Shown here piece after piece: positions 1-8,408 of a stretch of 39,969 nt of DNA. The position numbers and the translations under genes are program-made. Position 1 is the stretch's first letter; the number at the start of each line of letters is the position of its first letter. Under the pieces are notes generated by a model. The model ran no database searches, had not been told where the DNA came from, and saw only the letters and a program-made list of their open reading frames with translations. This stretch comes from an uncultured Flavobacteriaceae bacterium (GTDB lineage Bacteria; Bacteroidota; Bacteroidia; Flavobacteriales; Flavobacteriaceae), in assembly GCA_938073895.1 (NCBI GenBank), contig CALJFB010000048.1, positions 1 to 39,969 on the forward strand. The letters are read 5' to 3'.

Positions 1-1098
1 TGTAGCTAAACCTTCGGTTGTATTTTTTACTAAATATCCGTTTTCAATTAATTTAACGGCATGAGCCATTCTTAAGTTATTTCTATATTCTGAAAAACTC
101 ATTTTAAAATACTCGTTAAGTAAGTAAGATAATTGATGCGTAGGTATTTGTAAATTTATAGCTAATTGTGCACTATCAAAATTAGGAGAAAGATATAACT
201 TAAGTTTTTCTACTTCTTCTAACTTTACTTTCATTTTTGCTTTATTAAAGACATAGCGTTCTCCAGTTATATGCGTCTTTTTTTTATCTTCAGTAATAAG
301 CTTGTTGTGTATAGATTTATTTTTTTCTTTCCAAGTTATAGGATGATTATATAATATTGACGGAAAATAGAAAGGGACTAATCCAATAGCTAGTGTTACA
401 ATAGCAAAAAAGGAAGCAATATAATGTGCATATGTTTTAAAAAAAATAGTGACAAAATTAACATCAATATAACCTAAAACACACCATAATGTCCAAATTA
501 AAAATTTAAGGGTTACTAATATCCAAAAAGATAATAACCATTTGTTATAAGTAGATGCTATTACATCTTTTGACCTATTTTTTAAATTACTTAAAATCTT
601 TGGACATAAAAAGGCCATAACCACAACACTTATTATATTTCTAATAAGGTAGTGAGTTTTTAAACTTATCAATCCGTAACATATATCAAAACGCATATTG
701 GAATTTTCAACCACACTTAAAATAATAGCACTACGTTGTAATTGCCCCATTAAAAACCATTGTAACGTATCAAACAATGCTAACAAAAAAGGTATAAACA
801 ATAAAACGTATATAGGATACCATTTTTTAATAGGCAACTCTAAACTGCTAATAAAATAAGAGACAACCACTGTAGGTATAAGAACAAACAACAGTAAAGG
901 CCAACCATAAAACCAGGGCACCTTAGAAATTAAATTATTTTCTAACACAAAAATCTGAAAACTACTAATAGAAATTAAGATATAGTAAATTGCTATAAAT
1001 TTCATAGACGTTTTACGATCTTTATTTGGTAAAACAAAAATCGAAGCTAAGATTAAAGAAAAAAATGCGGTAATTAAAAGTATAAAATATACTGGCAC
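1..1098 (-). CDS. Membrane-anchored AraC-family regulator, copy 1 (C-terminus cut by window edge)
   Basis: This frame stays open from a GTG at 1098 to the left edge. It aligns base for base, with no net gap, to the complete gene at 1283-2479 (offset 1381), at roughly 95% identity by eye. It therefore lacks only the last ~32 codons, which lie outside the window. The layout is seven hydrophobic segments in the first ~260 residues, a charged linker, then most of an AraC-type DNA-binding domain. A visible difference from copy 2 is Ala to Thr in the first helix-turn-helix region (IPTHQLSY against IPAHQLSY). The start is chosen because both copies share GTG after an ATA codon, with no ATG nearby. 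It probably passes a membrane signal to DNA; ligand and targets are unknown. Confidence 0.85.
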   Translation of the reverse strand, partial: MPVYFILLITAFFSLILASIFVLPNKDRKTSMKFIAIYYILISISSFQIFVLENNLISKVPWFYGWPLLLFVLIPTVVVSYFISSLELPIKKWYPIYVLLFIPFLLALFDTLQWFLMGQLQRSAIILSVVENSNMRFDICYGLISLKTHYLIRNIISVVVMAFLCPKILSNLKNRSKDVIASTYNKWLLSFWILVTLKFLIWTLWCVLGYIDVNFVTIFFKTYAHYIASFFAIVTLAIGLVPFYFPSILYNHPITWKEKNKSIHNKLITEDKKKTHITGERYVFNKAKMKVKLEEVEKLKLYLSPNFDSAQLAINLQIPTHQLSYLLNEYFKMSFSEYRNNLRMAHAVKLIENGYLVKNTTEGLAT

Positions 1099-1146
1099 TA
1101 TAGTTGGTTTTGGTTGGTTTTTTTTGTTGGATTTTTTGGTAAAAAA

Positions 1147-1172
1147 GTTTAATTAAGTAAACTTAATTAAAC
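1147..1172. promoter_or_regulatory. Perfect 11-bp inverted repeat upstream of regulator copy 1
   Basis: GTTTAATTAAG and CTTAATTAAAC are separated by TAAA. The repeat lies about 50 bp upstream of the GTG start of copy 1, where an operator would fit. The matching place upstream of copy 2 (around 2518-2532) holds only a diverged palindromic remnant around TTAGCTAA. Function is inferred from position and symmetry only. Confidence 0.45.
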
Positions 1173-1185
1173 ATACAAGGTGTAA

Positions 1186-1221
1186 TGTCTTATAATTACA
1201 AAGTTGTAGTATTATAAGACA
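1186..1221. repeat. Long inverted repeat between the two regulator copies
   Basis: TGTCTTATAAT (1186-1196) is exactly complementary to ATTATAAGACA (1211-1221). The spacer contains the further pair TACAA/TTGTA, so the whole could fold as a ~16-bp hairpin with a 2-nt bulge. It sits downstream of copy 2 and upstream of copy 1 but lacks the T run of an intrinsic terminator, so it may be an operator or an mRNA-end structure. Confidence 0.45.
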
Positions 1222-1248
1222 TATAATTGTTTATTAACAATATATTAT

Positions 1249-1279
1249 GTGTTCATATTGAATTTGAACACGCTTTTTT
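1249..1279. terminator. Hairpin downstream of regulator copy 2
   Basis: GTGTTCA (1249-1255) pairs with TGAACAC (1265-1271). On the plus strand it is followed by GC and six T residues. It lies just past the stop codon of the minus-strand gene. The T run faces the plus direction, so termination of the minus-strand gene is less certain. Confidence 0.4.
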
Positions 1280-1282
1280 ATA

Positions 1283-2479
1283 TTAAGACCCTATGCTTAA
1301 TTTGCAATAATCACTTAAAGAAATACCTGCTTTCTTTTTAAAATTTTTACTAAATGAAGAACGACTGGCAAATCCACATTCTGTAGCTAAACCTTCGGTT
1401 GTATTTTTTACTAAATATCCGTTTTCAATTAATTTAACGGCATGAGCCATTCTTAAGTTATTTCTATATTCTGAAAAACTCATTTTAAAATACTCGTTAA
1501 GTAAGTAAGATAATTGATGCGCAGGAATTTGTAAATTTATAGCTAATTGTGCACTATCAAAATTAGGAGAAAGATATAACTTAAGTTTTTCTACTTCTTC
1601 TAACTTTACTTTCATTTTTGTTTTATTAAAGACATAGCGATCTCCAGTTATATGCGTCTTTTTTTTATCTTCAATAATAAGCTTGTTGTGTATAGATTTA
1701 TTTTTTTCTTTCCAAGTTATAGGATGATTATATAATATTGACGGAAAATAAAAAGGGACTAATCCAATAGCTAATGTTACAATAGCAAAAAAAGATATAA
1801 TATAATGAGCATGTGTTTTAAAAAAAATAGTGACAAAATTAACATCAATATAACCTAAAACACTCCATAAAGTCCAAATTAAAAATTTAAGGGTTACTAA
1901 TATCCAAAAAGATAATAACCATTTGTTATAAGTAGATGCTATTACATCTTTTGACCTATTTTTTAAATTACTTAAAATCTTTGGAAATAAAAAGGCCATA
2001 ACGACAACACTTATTATATTTCTAATAAGGTAGTGAGTTTTTAAACTTATCAATCCGTAACATATATCAAAACGTATATTGGAATTTTCAACCACACTTA
2101 AAATAATAGCATTACGTTGTAATTGCCCCATTAAAAACCATTGTAACGTATCAAATAATGCTAATAAAGAAGGTATAAACAATAAAACATATAACGGATA
2201 CCATTTTTTAATAGGCAACTCTAAACTGCTAATAAAATATGAAACGACTACTGTGGGAATAAGAATAAACAACAGTAAAGGCCAACCATAAAACCAAGGC
2301 ACCTTAGAAATTAAATTATTTTCTAACACAAAAATCTGAAAACTACTAATAGAAATTAAGATATAGTAAGTAGCTAAAAATAAAGTAGACGCTTTACGGT
2401 CTTTATTTGGTAAAACAAATATTGAGGCTAATATTAAAGAAAAAAATGCGGTAATTAAAAGTATATAATATACTAACAC
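1283..2479 (-). CDS. Membrane-anchored AraC-family transcriptional regulator, copy 2
   Basis: This 398-residue protein has seven predicted membrane helices (about residues 1-23, 29-52, 59-85, 93-112, 147-168, 185-207 and 223-247). A basic linker leads to a C-terminal AraC/XylS DNA-binding domain (about 290-395) with two helix-turn-helix units, the second around TEGLATECGFASRSSFSKNF. In known AraC proteins this domain binds promoter DNA. Here the sensor appears to be the membrane bundle, a layout seen in other Flavobacteria. The start is GTG at 2479; an ATG start is absent. It is a near-identical tandem paralogue of the gene at 1-1098, and both read leftward. Target genes cannot be deduced; the inverted repeats between the copies could be autoregulatory sites. 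Confidence 0.9.
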   Translation of the reverse strand: MLVYYILLITAFFSLILASIFVLPNKDRKASTLFLATYYILISISSFQIFVLENNLISKVPWFYGWPLLLFILIPTVVVSYFISSLELPIKKWYPLYVLLFIPSLLALFDTLQWFLMGQLQRNAIILSVVENSNIRFDICYGLISLKTHYLIRNIISVVVMAFLFPKILSNLKNRSKDVIASTYNKWLLSFWILVTLKFLIWTLWSVLGYIDVNFVTIFFKTHAHYIISFFAIVTLAIGLVPFYFPSILYNHPITWKEKNKSIHNKLIIEDKKKTHITGDRYVFNKTKMKVKLEEVEKLKLYLSPNFDSAQLAINLQIPAHQLSYLLNEYFKMSFSEYRNNLRMAHAVKLIENGYLVKNTTEGLATECGFASRSSFSKNFKKKAGISLSDYCKLSIGS

Positions 2480-2664
2480 TATGGTGGGATTTTGGTTGTT
2501 TTTTTGGTAAAAAAAAAGTTTAGCTAACTAAAATAACTAGGCACAAATTTATGTAAAAAATATGGTTAATCTTGTGTAGATAGAATAACTAATTAAAGAA
2601 ATTATAAGGTTTAAAACCTAAACTTAGCTAGTGTTTTAATTAAAACAATTCACAATAAATTGAT

Positions 2665-2696
2665 AAAGCCTTTCAATAATTTGAAAGGCTTTTTTT
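2665..2696. terminator. Intrinsic terminator hairpin between threonine dehydrogenase and regulator copy 2
   Basis: AAAGCCTTTC (2665-2674) and GAAAGGCTTT (2683-2692) form a perfect 10-bp stem with an 8-nt loop and a run of seven T on the plus strand. It lies 27 bp past the stop of the minus-strand dehydrogenase gene. The T run is on the plus side while the minus side has only TTTAT, so it may act in both directions. The rest of the 243-bp gap (2480-2722) shows no gene. Confidence 0.65.
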
Positions 2697-2722
2697 ATGC
2701 TTCATTTTAAAATAAAATAATT

Positions 2723-3661
2723 CTACTTTAAATTATCTAACATTTCTTTAGTAATAGCGTCTAAATCAAAACTGTGTTTCCAGTTCCAATGTTGTCTCGC
2801 TTCTGTATCGTTAATACTTCCTGGCCAAGAATTAGCAATAGCTTGTCTAAAATCTGGTTTATAAGTAATTGTAAATCCTGGTAATTGTTTTTTTACAGAT
2901 GCTGCAATTTCTTGAGGCGTAAAACTAATTCCTGCAAGATTATAAGAAGATCTAATTTTTATATCTTCAGGTTTGGCTTGCATAATATCTACGGTTGCTT
3001 TTATAGCATCGTCCATAAATAACATTGGTAAATTTGTTTCTTCACTTAAAAAGCACTCGTAAGTATTATTTTTTAAAGCTTCATGATAAATTTCTACTGC
3101 ATAATCTGTAGTTCCGCCACCTGGTAAAGTTTTCCAGCTAATAATTCCTGGATAACGAATACTCCTAACATCTACACCATATTTTTGGTGGTAATATTCG
3201 CACCAACGTTCTCCAACTTGTTTGGTTATGCCATAAACCGTTGTTGGCTCCATAATAGTATATTGAGGCGTATTTTCTTTTGGAGTGCTTGGTCCAAAGA
3301 CAGCAATACTACTTGGCCAAAATATTTTATCTATAAGCTTAGATTTAGCTAAGTTTAAAACATGTAGTAAAGACTCTGTATTTAAATCCCAAGCTTTATT
3401 TGGGTACTTTTCTCCAGTAGCACTTAACATAGCGGCCATTAAATAGATGGTTTTTATGTTATGTTTTTCGCAACAAACTTTTAAAGCTTTAAAGTCTTGA
3501 GCATCTAAAATCTCAAAAAAACCAGAATTTACTAAAGCAACATTGTTATAATTAATATCGCTAGCAATAACTTGATCTTGTCCGTAAATACTTCTTAATT
3601 TAACTGTTAATTCAGAACCAATTTGTCCTCCTGCACCAATAATTAGTATTTTGCCTTCCAT
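2723..3661 (-). CDS. NAD-dependent L-threonine 3-dehydrogenase, SDR (epimerase-like) type
   Basis: This 312-residue protein is a short-chain dehydrogenase of the extended, UDP-galactose-epimerase-like class. The NAD-binding motif GAGGQIG is at residues 9-15. The catalytic Ser is in WPSSIAVFG (near 117-118), and Tyr143/Lys147 form the YxxxK pair in YGITKQVGE. Length and the PSSIAVFGPSTP segment match the threonine dehydrogenases described from Flavobacterium, which oxidise L-threonine to 2-amino-3-oxobutyrate. No kbl-type lyase gene lies beside it in this window, so pathway coupling is not shown locally. It is monocistronic, with its own promoter box and a downstream hairpin. Another sugar epimerase is possible but less likely. 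Confidence 0.85.
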   Translation of the reverse strand: MEGKILIIGAGGQIGSELTVKLRSIYGQDQVIASDINYNNVALVNSGFFEILDAQDFKALKVCCEKHNIKTIYLMAAMLSATGEKYPNKAWDLNTESLLHVLNLAKSKLIDKIFWPSSIAVFGPSTPKENTPQYTIMEPTTVYGITKQVGERWCEYYHQKYGVDVRSIRYPGIISWKTLPGGGTTDYAVEIYHEALKNNTYECFLSEETNLPMLFMDDAIKATVDIMQAKPEDIKIRSSYNLAGISFTPQEIAASVKKQLPGFTITYKPDFRQAIANSWPGSINDTEARQHWNWKHSFDLDAITKEMLDNLK

Positions 3662-3686
3662 TATGGTATTTTTAATTTAAGTCCAG

Positions 3687-3694
3687 CAAAAATA
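3687..3694 (-). promoter_or_regulatory. Bacteroidota -7 box for the threonine dehydrogenase gene
   Basis: Read on the minus strand this is TATTTTTG, matching the TAnnTTTG consensus of the main Bacteroidota sigma factor, 26 bp upstream of the ATG. I did not find a clear -33 element. Confidence 0.5.
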
Positions 3695-3773
3695 AAATAA
3701 ATAAAACTATAATAGCTGTTTTTTCTGAATTGTGTAAATTTTTATTAATAAGTACCCTTTTGGATAGATAGTT

Positions 3774-3781
3774 TATATTTG
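3774..3781 (+). promoter_or_regulatory. Bacteroidota -7 box upstream of the two-lipoprotein run
   Basis: TATATTTG fits TAnnTTTG and ends 18 bp before the ATG at 3800, which would give a very short leader. No -33 element at standard spacing is obvious. Confidence 0.5.
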
Positions 3782-3799
3782 CTTTAAATAACTAAAATA

Positions 3800-4315
3800 A
3801 TGTTTAAATATTTTACAATTCTGTTAGGGTTTTTAATACTTAATTGCACAAGTAGTTCTGAGAAAAAAAATGTAAAGAATACTTCTACAAATAAAGTTAA
3901 TTTATTAAAAAAAGAGTCTATATCTAAATTAAAATTTAATGATATTATATTAGATAACTCTGCAAAAAAATTAACTCAAGAATGGAAATCGTATGCTCTA
4001 ATAAATGAAGCTATTTTAGATTTAAAAAACTTTAAATTTTCGTTTTTCACTAAAGAAAAAGATATTTTTAATACCACGCTAATTGAATTAAAAACAACAA
4101 TTCCAGAAGCATTAAATTCTCAACCTATAAAATCTAGAGTATTAGTGCTCCAAAATCAATTGTATCGTTTTCAAGAAGAATTAACTATAAAAAAGCAATT
4201 AAGAAAAGACGATATTGTTTTTATAAAAGATGTGTTTGTAGCTTTATCTAACTTAAACCTTCAAATAAATAAAAAGCTTGAAAAAGAAGCTCAACAGATT
4301 TTAAAACCTCAATAA
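3800..4315 (+). CDS. Small predicted lipoprotein of unknown function
   Basis: This 171-residue protein begins with a short hydrophobic signal (FKYFTILLGFLILNC), whose Cys16 would be the lipidated residue after signal peptidase II cleavage. The mature part is Lys/Glu-rich and mostly helical by composition, with leucine-spaced stretches near the C-terminus that could form a short coiled coil. I do not recognise a family. Its stop codon is 2 nt from the next ATG at 4318, and the following protein is also a ~171-residue lipoprotein, so the two are probably cotranscribed and may act together at the cell envelope. Function cannot be assigned. Confidence 0.75.
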   Translation: MFKYFTILLGFLILNCTSSSEKKNVKNTSTNKVNLLKKESISKLKFNDIILDNSAKKLTQEWKSYALINEAILDLKNFKFSFFTKEKDIFNTTLIELKTTIPEALNSQPIKSRVLVLQNQLYRFQEELTIKKQLRKDDIVFIKDVFVALSNLNLQINKKLEKEAQQILKPQ

Positions 4316-4317
4316 TA

Positions 4318-4833
4318 ATGAAGAATGTACTTCTAATTACTCTGATTTTAATACTAACCTTTTCTTGTAAAAGCACAAAACAAGTTAACTCAAAAATAAA
4401 TAATAAAACAAATATAGAAACCGTTCTAAATAATTGGCATTTAGCAGCTGCAAATACAGATTTTAACACCTATTTTGGATTAATGGCAAACGATGCTATT
4501 TTTATTGGTACAGACGCGTCAGAAAACTGGAATAAAAAAGATTTTAAAACGTTTTCTAAACCGTATTTTGATAAAGGCAAAGCTTGGAGTTTTAAATCTT
4601 TGGAGCGCAACGTATTTTTAAATAAAGGAAAAAATATAGCTTGGTTTGACGAAATTTTAGAGACACAAATGGGATTATGTAGAGGTTCTGGTGTTTTAAA
4701 AAAAACCACAAATGGTTGGAAAATTAAACATTATGTACTTTCTATTTCAATTCCAAATCAAAATGTTTCGGAAATTGTAAAAATAAAATCAGGTCCAGAA
4801 GATGATTTAAAAGCAATAAAATTTAATAACTAA
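4318..4833 (+). CDS. Lipoprotein with SnoaL/NTF2-like fold
   Basis: This 171-residue protein has a lipoprotein signal ending in LTFSC (Cys17). The rest reads as an NTF2-like (SnoaL_3/DUF4440-type) alpha+beta barrel. The features are an opening helix with NWHLAAANTDFNTYFGLMA, a segment carrying FIGTDASENW, and closing strands WFDEILETQMGLCRGSGVL and GWKIKHYVLSISIPN. Proteins of this family are often annotated as nuclear transport factor 2 family; many are small-molecule binding or have no known activity. It starts 2 nt after the upstream lipoprotein gene, indicating one operon. It is likely anchored in the inner or outer membrane facing the periplasm. The ligand is unknown. Confidence 0.8.
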   Translation: MKNVLLITLILILTFSCKSTKQVNSKINNKTNIETVLNNWHLAAANTDFNTYFGLMANDAIFIGTDASENWNKKDFKTFSKPYFDKGKAWSFKSLERNVFLNKGKNIAWFDEILETQMGLCRGSGVLKKTTNGWKIKHYVLSISIPNQNVSEIVKIKSGPEDDLKAIKFNN

Positions 4834-4898
4834 CTAACTTTTTTAACAAGTTGATAAGATTAAATTAGATAATTCCTTATTTTTATAAAAAAAAAATA

Positions 4899-7800
4899 AT
4901 GAAACTAAAATTACTCTTTATAGCAAGTTTTATATTAGCTATATCAGCTCAAGCACAGTTTAATCCTGAAGCGCCATGGATGAAAACACTAGATACAGCT
5001 TCTAGAACGTTAGATAATCCTTTAAAATTTCAAGAAATTGTAGACGCATTTAATACCTATTGGGAAACTAGAGATCCTAACGTAAAAGGTAGTGGTTACA
5101 AACCTTTTAAGCGCTGGGAAAATTATTGGAGAAATTTTGTAAAAGAAGATGGAACATTACCATCTACAAAAGAATTATACAACCAATCTTTACATATAAG
5201 AAACCTAAAGCAACAACAAGAAAATAATCTAGTAGATACCAGTAATTGGGTTCCTATTGGACCATTTTCTCATACTAACACAGGTTCTTGGTCTCCTGGA
5301 CAAGGAAGAATTAATGTAGTAGTTAAAGATCCTATAAATAGTAATACTTACTATGCAGGAGCTCCAGCTGGTGGTTTTTGGAAATCTACAGATGCAGGTG
5401 CAACATGGAATACATACACAGATAATTTAGACCAAATTGGAGTATCTGGAATAGCAGTTACAGGTAATACAATATACATAGCTACTGGAGACGATGATGC
5501 TGGAGATAGTTACAGTGTTGGTGTTATGAAATCCATAGATGGCGGATTAACATTTCAACCAACCGGATTAAATCCTAACAATTTTCCAAGTATAGATAAC
5601 ATGAACGATATTTATGTTAATCCTAATAATACAGATATGGTTTGGGTTGCAACAAATGATGGCGTTTTAAAATCTATAGATGCTGGTGTAAGTTGGATAC
5701 AAGCTACTGGAACTAATAATTTAAATATTAAAGATATAAAAATTAAACCAACAGATCCAACAATAATTTATGCGGTAACTTCTGGTAATTTTTACAAATC
5801 AACTAACACAGGAGATAGTTTTAGCCAAGTTTTTGGTGGTTTACCATTTAATGGCGTTTCTAGATATGTTATAGATGTAACTATAGCAAACCCTAATTTA
5901 GTTTACCTTTTAGCAGCAAATAATTCTAATGGATTTAAATCTATTTATAAATCTTCTAACTCTGGAGATAACTTTACAACAGTAGCAGATTTAGCTACCA
6001 ATGGAGATATTTTTCAGTCTACTCAAGCTTGGTATGATTTAGCGTTTGCAGTATCAGATACCAATGAAAATGAAGTATATGTTGGAGTTCTAAACATTTG
6101 GAAAGGTAATTTAGGTGCAATACCTGTTCAATCTTCATTTACACAATTAAATAGTTGGAACTCTCCAAATGAATCTGCATATTCACATGCGGATATTCAT
6201 TTTTTAAGATTTTATAATGGCGAATTACTTGCTGGTACAGATGGCGGTTTTTATAAATCAACAAATGCTGGATCTAGTTTTACAGACTTAACTGCAGGAA
6301 TGCAAATTAGTCAATTTTATAAAGTAGCCGTTTCTAAACAATCATCAGATAAAATTGTTGGTGGACTTCAAGATAATGGTGGTCATGCATTTAATAATAA
6401 TACTTGGCAAAATTACTATGGAGCAGATGGAATGGATACGGCAATAGATCCAAATAATCCTAATAATTATTATGGATTTGTGCAAAATGGTGGAGCTTTA
6501 CATATTTCAAACACTTCTGGTGGTTCTAATAATGGTAGTATTGGATCTCCTACTGGCGAAAACGGTAATTGGGTTACTCCATTAGCCATAAACAGTGATA
6601 GCGAAATTTATGCAGGTTACTCTAGACTGTATAAACTAGTAAATGGAGCTTGGTCATCAATATCGCCTGTAATAAATCCATCTAGTAATATTAGAGTTAT
6701 TGAAATAGACGATCTAAATCCTGATAATATTTATCTAGCTACTGGTACAACAGTTAGAAAAAGTACAGATAGAGGATTTACATTTGTAAATACACACGTA
6801 TTTAATTCTGCTATAACTTCTATAGAAGTTAACAATACAGACAATTCAATTGTATATGCAACAACTTCTAGCGAAGTTTTTAAATCTACAGATAATGGAA
6901 TAACATTTAATAATATCTCTACAGGTTTACCAAACTTGCCACTATTTGTTGTAAAACATCAAGGTTTACATTCTAAAAATCCAATATATGTTGGTACAAG
7001 TCTAGGTGTTTATAGATATGATGACGATACATTAACTTGGGAATCTTTTGAAACTGGCTTACCAAATGTATCTGTAACAGATTTAGAAATTAATATTTTC
7101 GATGATAAAATTACTGCTGCAACATATGGTAGAGGTATATGGCAATCTCCAATTACAACAGAATTAGCAGTAAATGATATTAAATTATTAGAAGTTGCAG
7201 GTTTTTCAGATCAAATAAGTTGTAATGCTAATATAACACCAACAATAGAAGTTAAAAACAATGGTACAAACCCAATAAATAATATTGATGTAGTTTATAC
7301 CTTAGATGGAACAGATAATAACTTTATATGGAATGGTATTTTAGCCTCAGAAGCAACTACAACTATAACATTACCAAATATAGTATTATCAAGAGGTTTA
7401 CATACATTTGTAGCAAATACAACTATTGCAAACGATACCTATGTAATAAATAATAATTCTGAAGAAAAAATTATCTATGCAAACGATTCAGGTTCTACTA
7501 ATATTGTAAATACCTTACAAGCTACTACAGACGAATTATTAGTGTTTAACGAAGCTTCATCTACTAGTTTATGGAGTAGAGGTATTCCTTCAGGGAATAC
7601 TTTAAACGATGGAAACACAACTACAAATAATGTTTACGGAACAAATTTATCTGGAAATTATCCAAATAATACTAAAAGCTTTATTGTATCTCAATGTTAT
7701 GATTTAACAACTCTTACAGCGCCAGAATTAAAGTTTGATATGGGCTTTAAATTAGAAAATAATTGGGATATAGTATACGTAGAATACAGTTTAGATAATG

Positions 7801-8324
7801 GAACAAATTGGACGTTACTTGGAACAGCTGCAGATCCAAATTGGTATAATAGTGACAGAGCAAATGGCGCTTTTGGAACCTGTTACAACTGTCCAGGAAA
7901 CCAATGGACAGGAATAAATACTAATTTAACAGAATACAAAAAAGATTTATCTGCATTTGCTACCGAAACTAACTTTATATTCAGAATTGTATTCCATTCA
8001 GATGAAGCAGTAGAAGACGAAGGCGCAATTATAGACAACATTGTAATTAGAGGAAATGCATTAAGTACTACAGAATTTTTAACTACTAATTTTAATATAT
8101 ATCCAAATCCATCTAGAGGTTTATTTAATATTTTAACCACAAAACCATTAGACTTTAGTTTTGCAGTTTACGATATAACAGGAAAGTTAATTGTTAAAAA
8201 AAACAATGTAAAAACAACTAACAATTTGCATCAAATTAACTTATCTAATTACTCAAAAGGTATGTATTTCTTAAATATTACCTCAAATAATACTACAATT
8301 ACTAAAAAATTGATGTTAAAATAA
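4899..8324 (+). CDS. Type IX secreted protein with BNR/sortilin-like beta-propeller repeats
   Basis: This 1141-residue protein has a Sec signal (about 1-19, cleavage near SAQAQ). An N-terminal region of about 100 residues is followed by many WKSTDAGATW-like BNR/Asp-box repeats (for example KSTDAGATWN, KSIDAGVSW, KSTNTGDSF, KSTDRGFTF, KSTDNGITF) spread over residues ~150-760, as in VPS10/sialidase-type propellers. An Ig-like/CARDB-type segment follows at ~780-870, then a jelly-roll-like region, then a C-terminal type A sorting domain (~1065-1141) with YPNPSRG and a terminal KKLMLK. It should be exported by the Por/type IX system and attached to or released from the surface. The propellers resemble glycosidase or binding folds, but I see no proven catalytic set. 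It has its own downstream terminator. Confidence 0.88.
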   Translation: MKLKLLFIASFILAISAQAQFNPEAPWMKTLDTASRTLDNPLKFQEIVDAFNTYWETRDPNVKGSGYKPFKRWENYWRNFVKEDGTLPSTKELYNQSLHIRNLKQQQENNLVDTSNWVPIGPFSHTNTGSWSPGQGRINVVVKDPINSNTYYAGAPAGGFWKSTDAGATWNTYTDNLDQIGVSGIAVTGNTIYIATGDDDAGDSYSVGVMKSIDGGLTFQPTGLNPNNFPSIDNMNDIYVNPNNTDMVWVATNDGVLKSIDAGVSWIQATGTNNLNIKDIKIKPTDPTIIYAVTSGNFYKSTNTGDSFSQVFGGLPFNGVSRYVIDVTIANPNLVYLLAANNSNGFKSIYKSSNSGDNFTTVADLATNGDIFQSTQAWYDLAFAVSDTNENEVYVGVLNIWKGNLGAIPVQSSFTQLNSWNSPNESAYSHADIHFLRFYNGELLAGTDGGFYKSTNAGSSFTDLTAGMQISQFYKVAVSKQSSDKIVGGLQDNGGHAFNNNTWQNYYGADGMDTAIDPNNPNNYYGFVQNGGALHISNTSGGSNNGSIGSPTGENGNWVTPLAINSDSEIYAGYSRLYKLVNGAWSSISPVINPSSNIRVIEIDDLNPDNIYLATGTTVRKSTDRGFTFVNTHVFNSAITSIEVNNTDNSIVYATTSSEVFKSTDNGITFNNISTGLPNLPLFVVKHQGLHSKNPIYVGTSLGVYRYDDDTLTWESFETGLPNVSVTDLEINIFDDKITAATYGRGIWQSPITTELAVNDIKLLEVAGFSDQISCNANITPTIEVKNNGTNPINNIDVVYTLDGTDNNFIWNGILASEATTTITLPNIVLSRGLHTFVANTTIANDTYVINNNSEEKIIYANDSGSTNIVNTLQATTDELLVFNEASSTSLWSRGIPSGNTLNDGNTTTNNVYGTNLSGNYPNNTKSFIVSQCYDLTTLTAPELKFDMGFKLENNWDIVYVEYSLDNGTNWTLLGTAADPNWYNSDRANGAFGTCYNCPGNQWTGINTNLTEYKKDLSAFATETNFIFRIVFHSDEAVEDEGAIIDNIVIRGNALSTTEFLTTNFNIYPNPSRGLFNILTTKPLDFSFAVYDITGKLIVKKNNVKTTNNLHQINLSNYSKGMYFLNITSNNTTITKKLMLK

Positions 8325-8344
8325 ACTAATTAACATAATAATTT

Positions 8345-8377
8345 AAGCGCATTCATTAAATTGTAATGCGCTTTTTT
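8345..8377 (+). terminator. Intrinsic terminator after the type IX secreted protein gene
   Basis: AAGCGCATT (8345-8353) pairs perfectly with AATGCGCTT (8365-8373), and a T run follows (8372-8377). It lies 20 bp after the stop codon and separates this gene from the metallopeptidase. Confidence 0.8.
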
Positions 8378-8408
8378 ATGCGCTAAACTTTGTAAAACTA
8401 TTTTTAAA

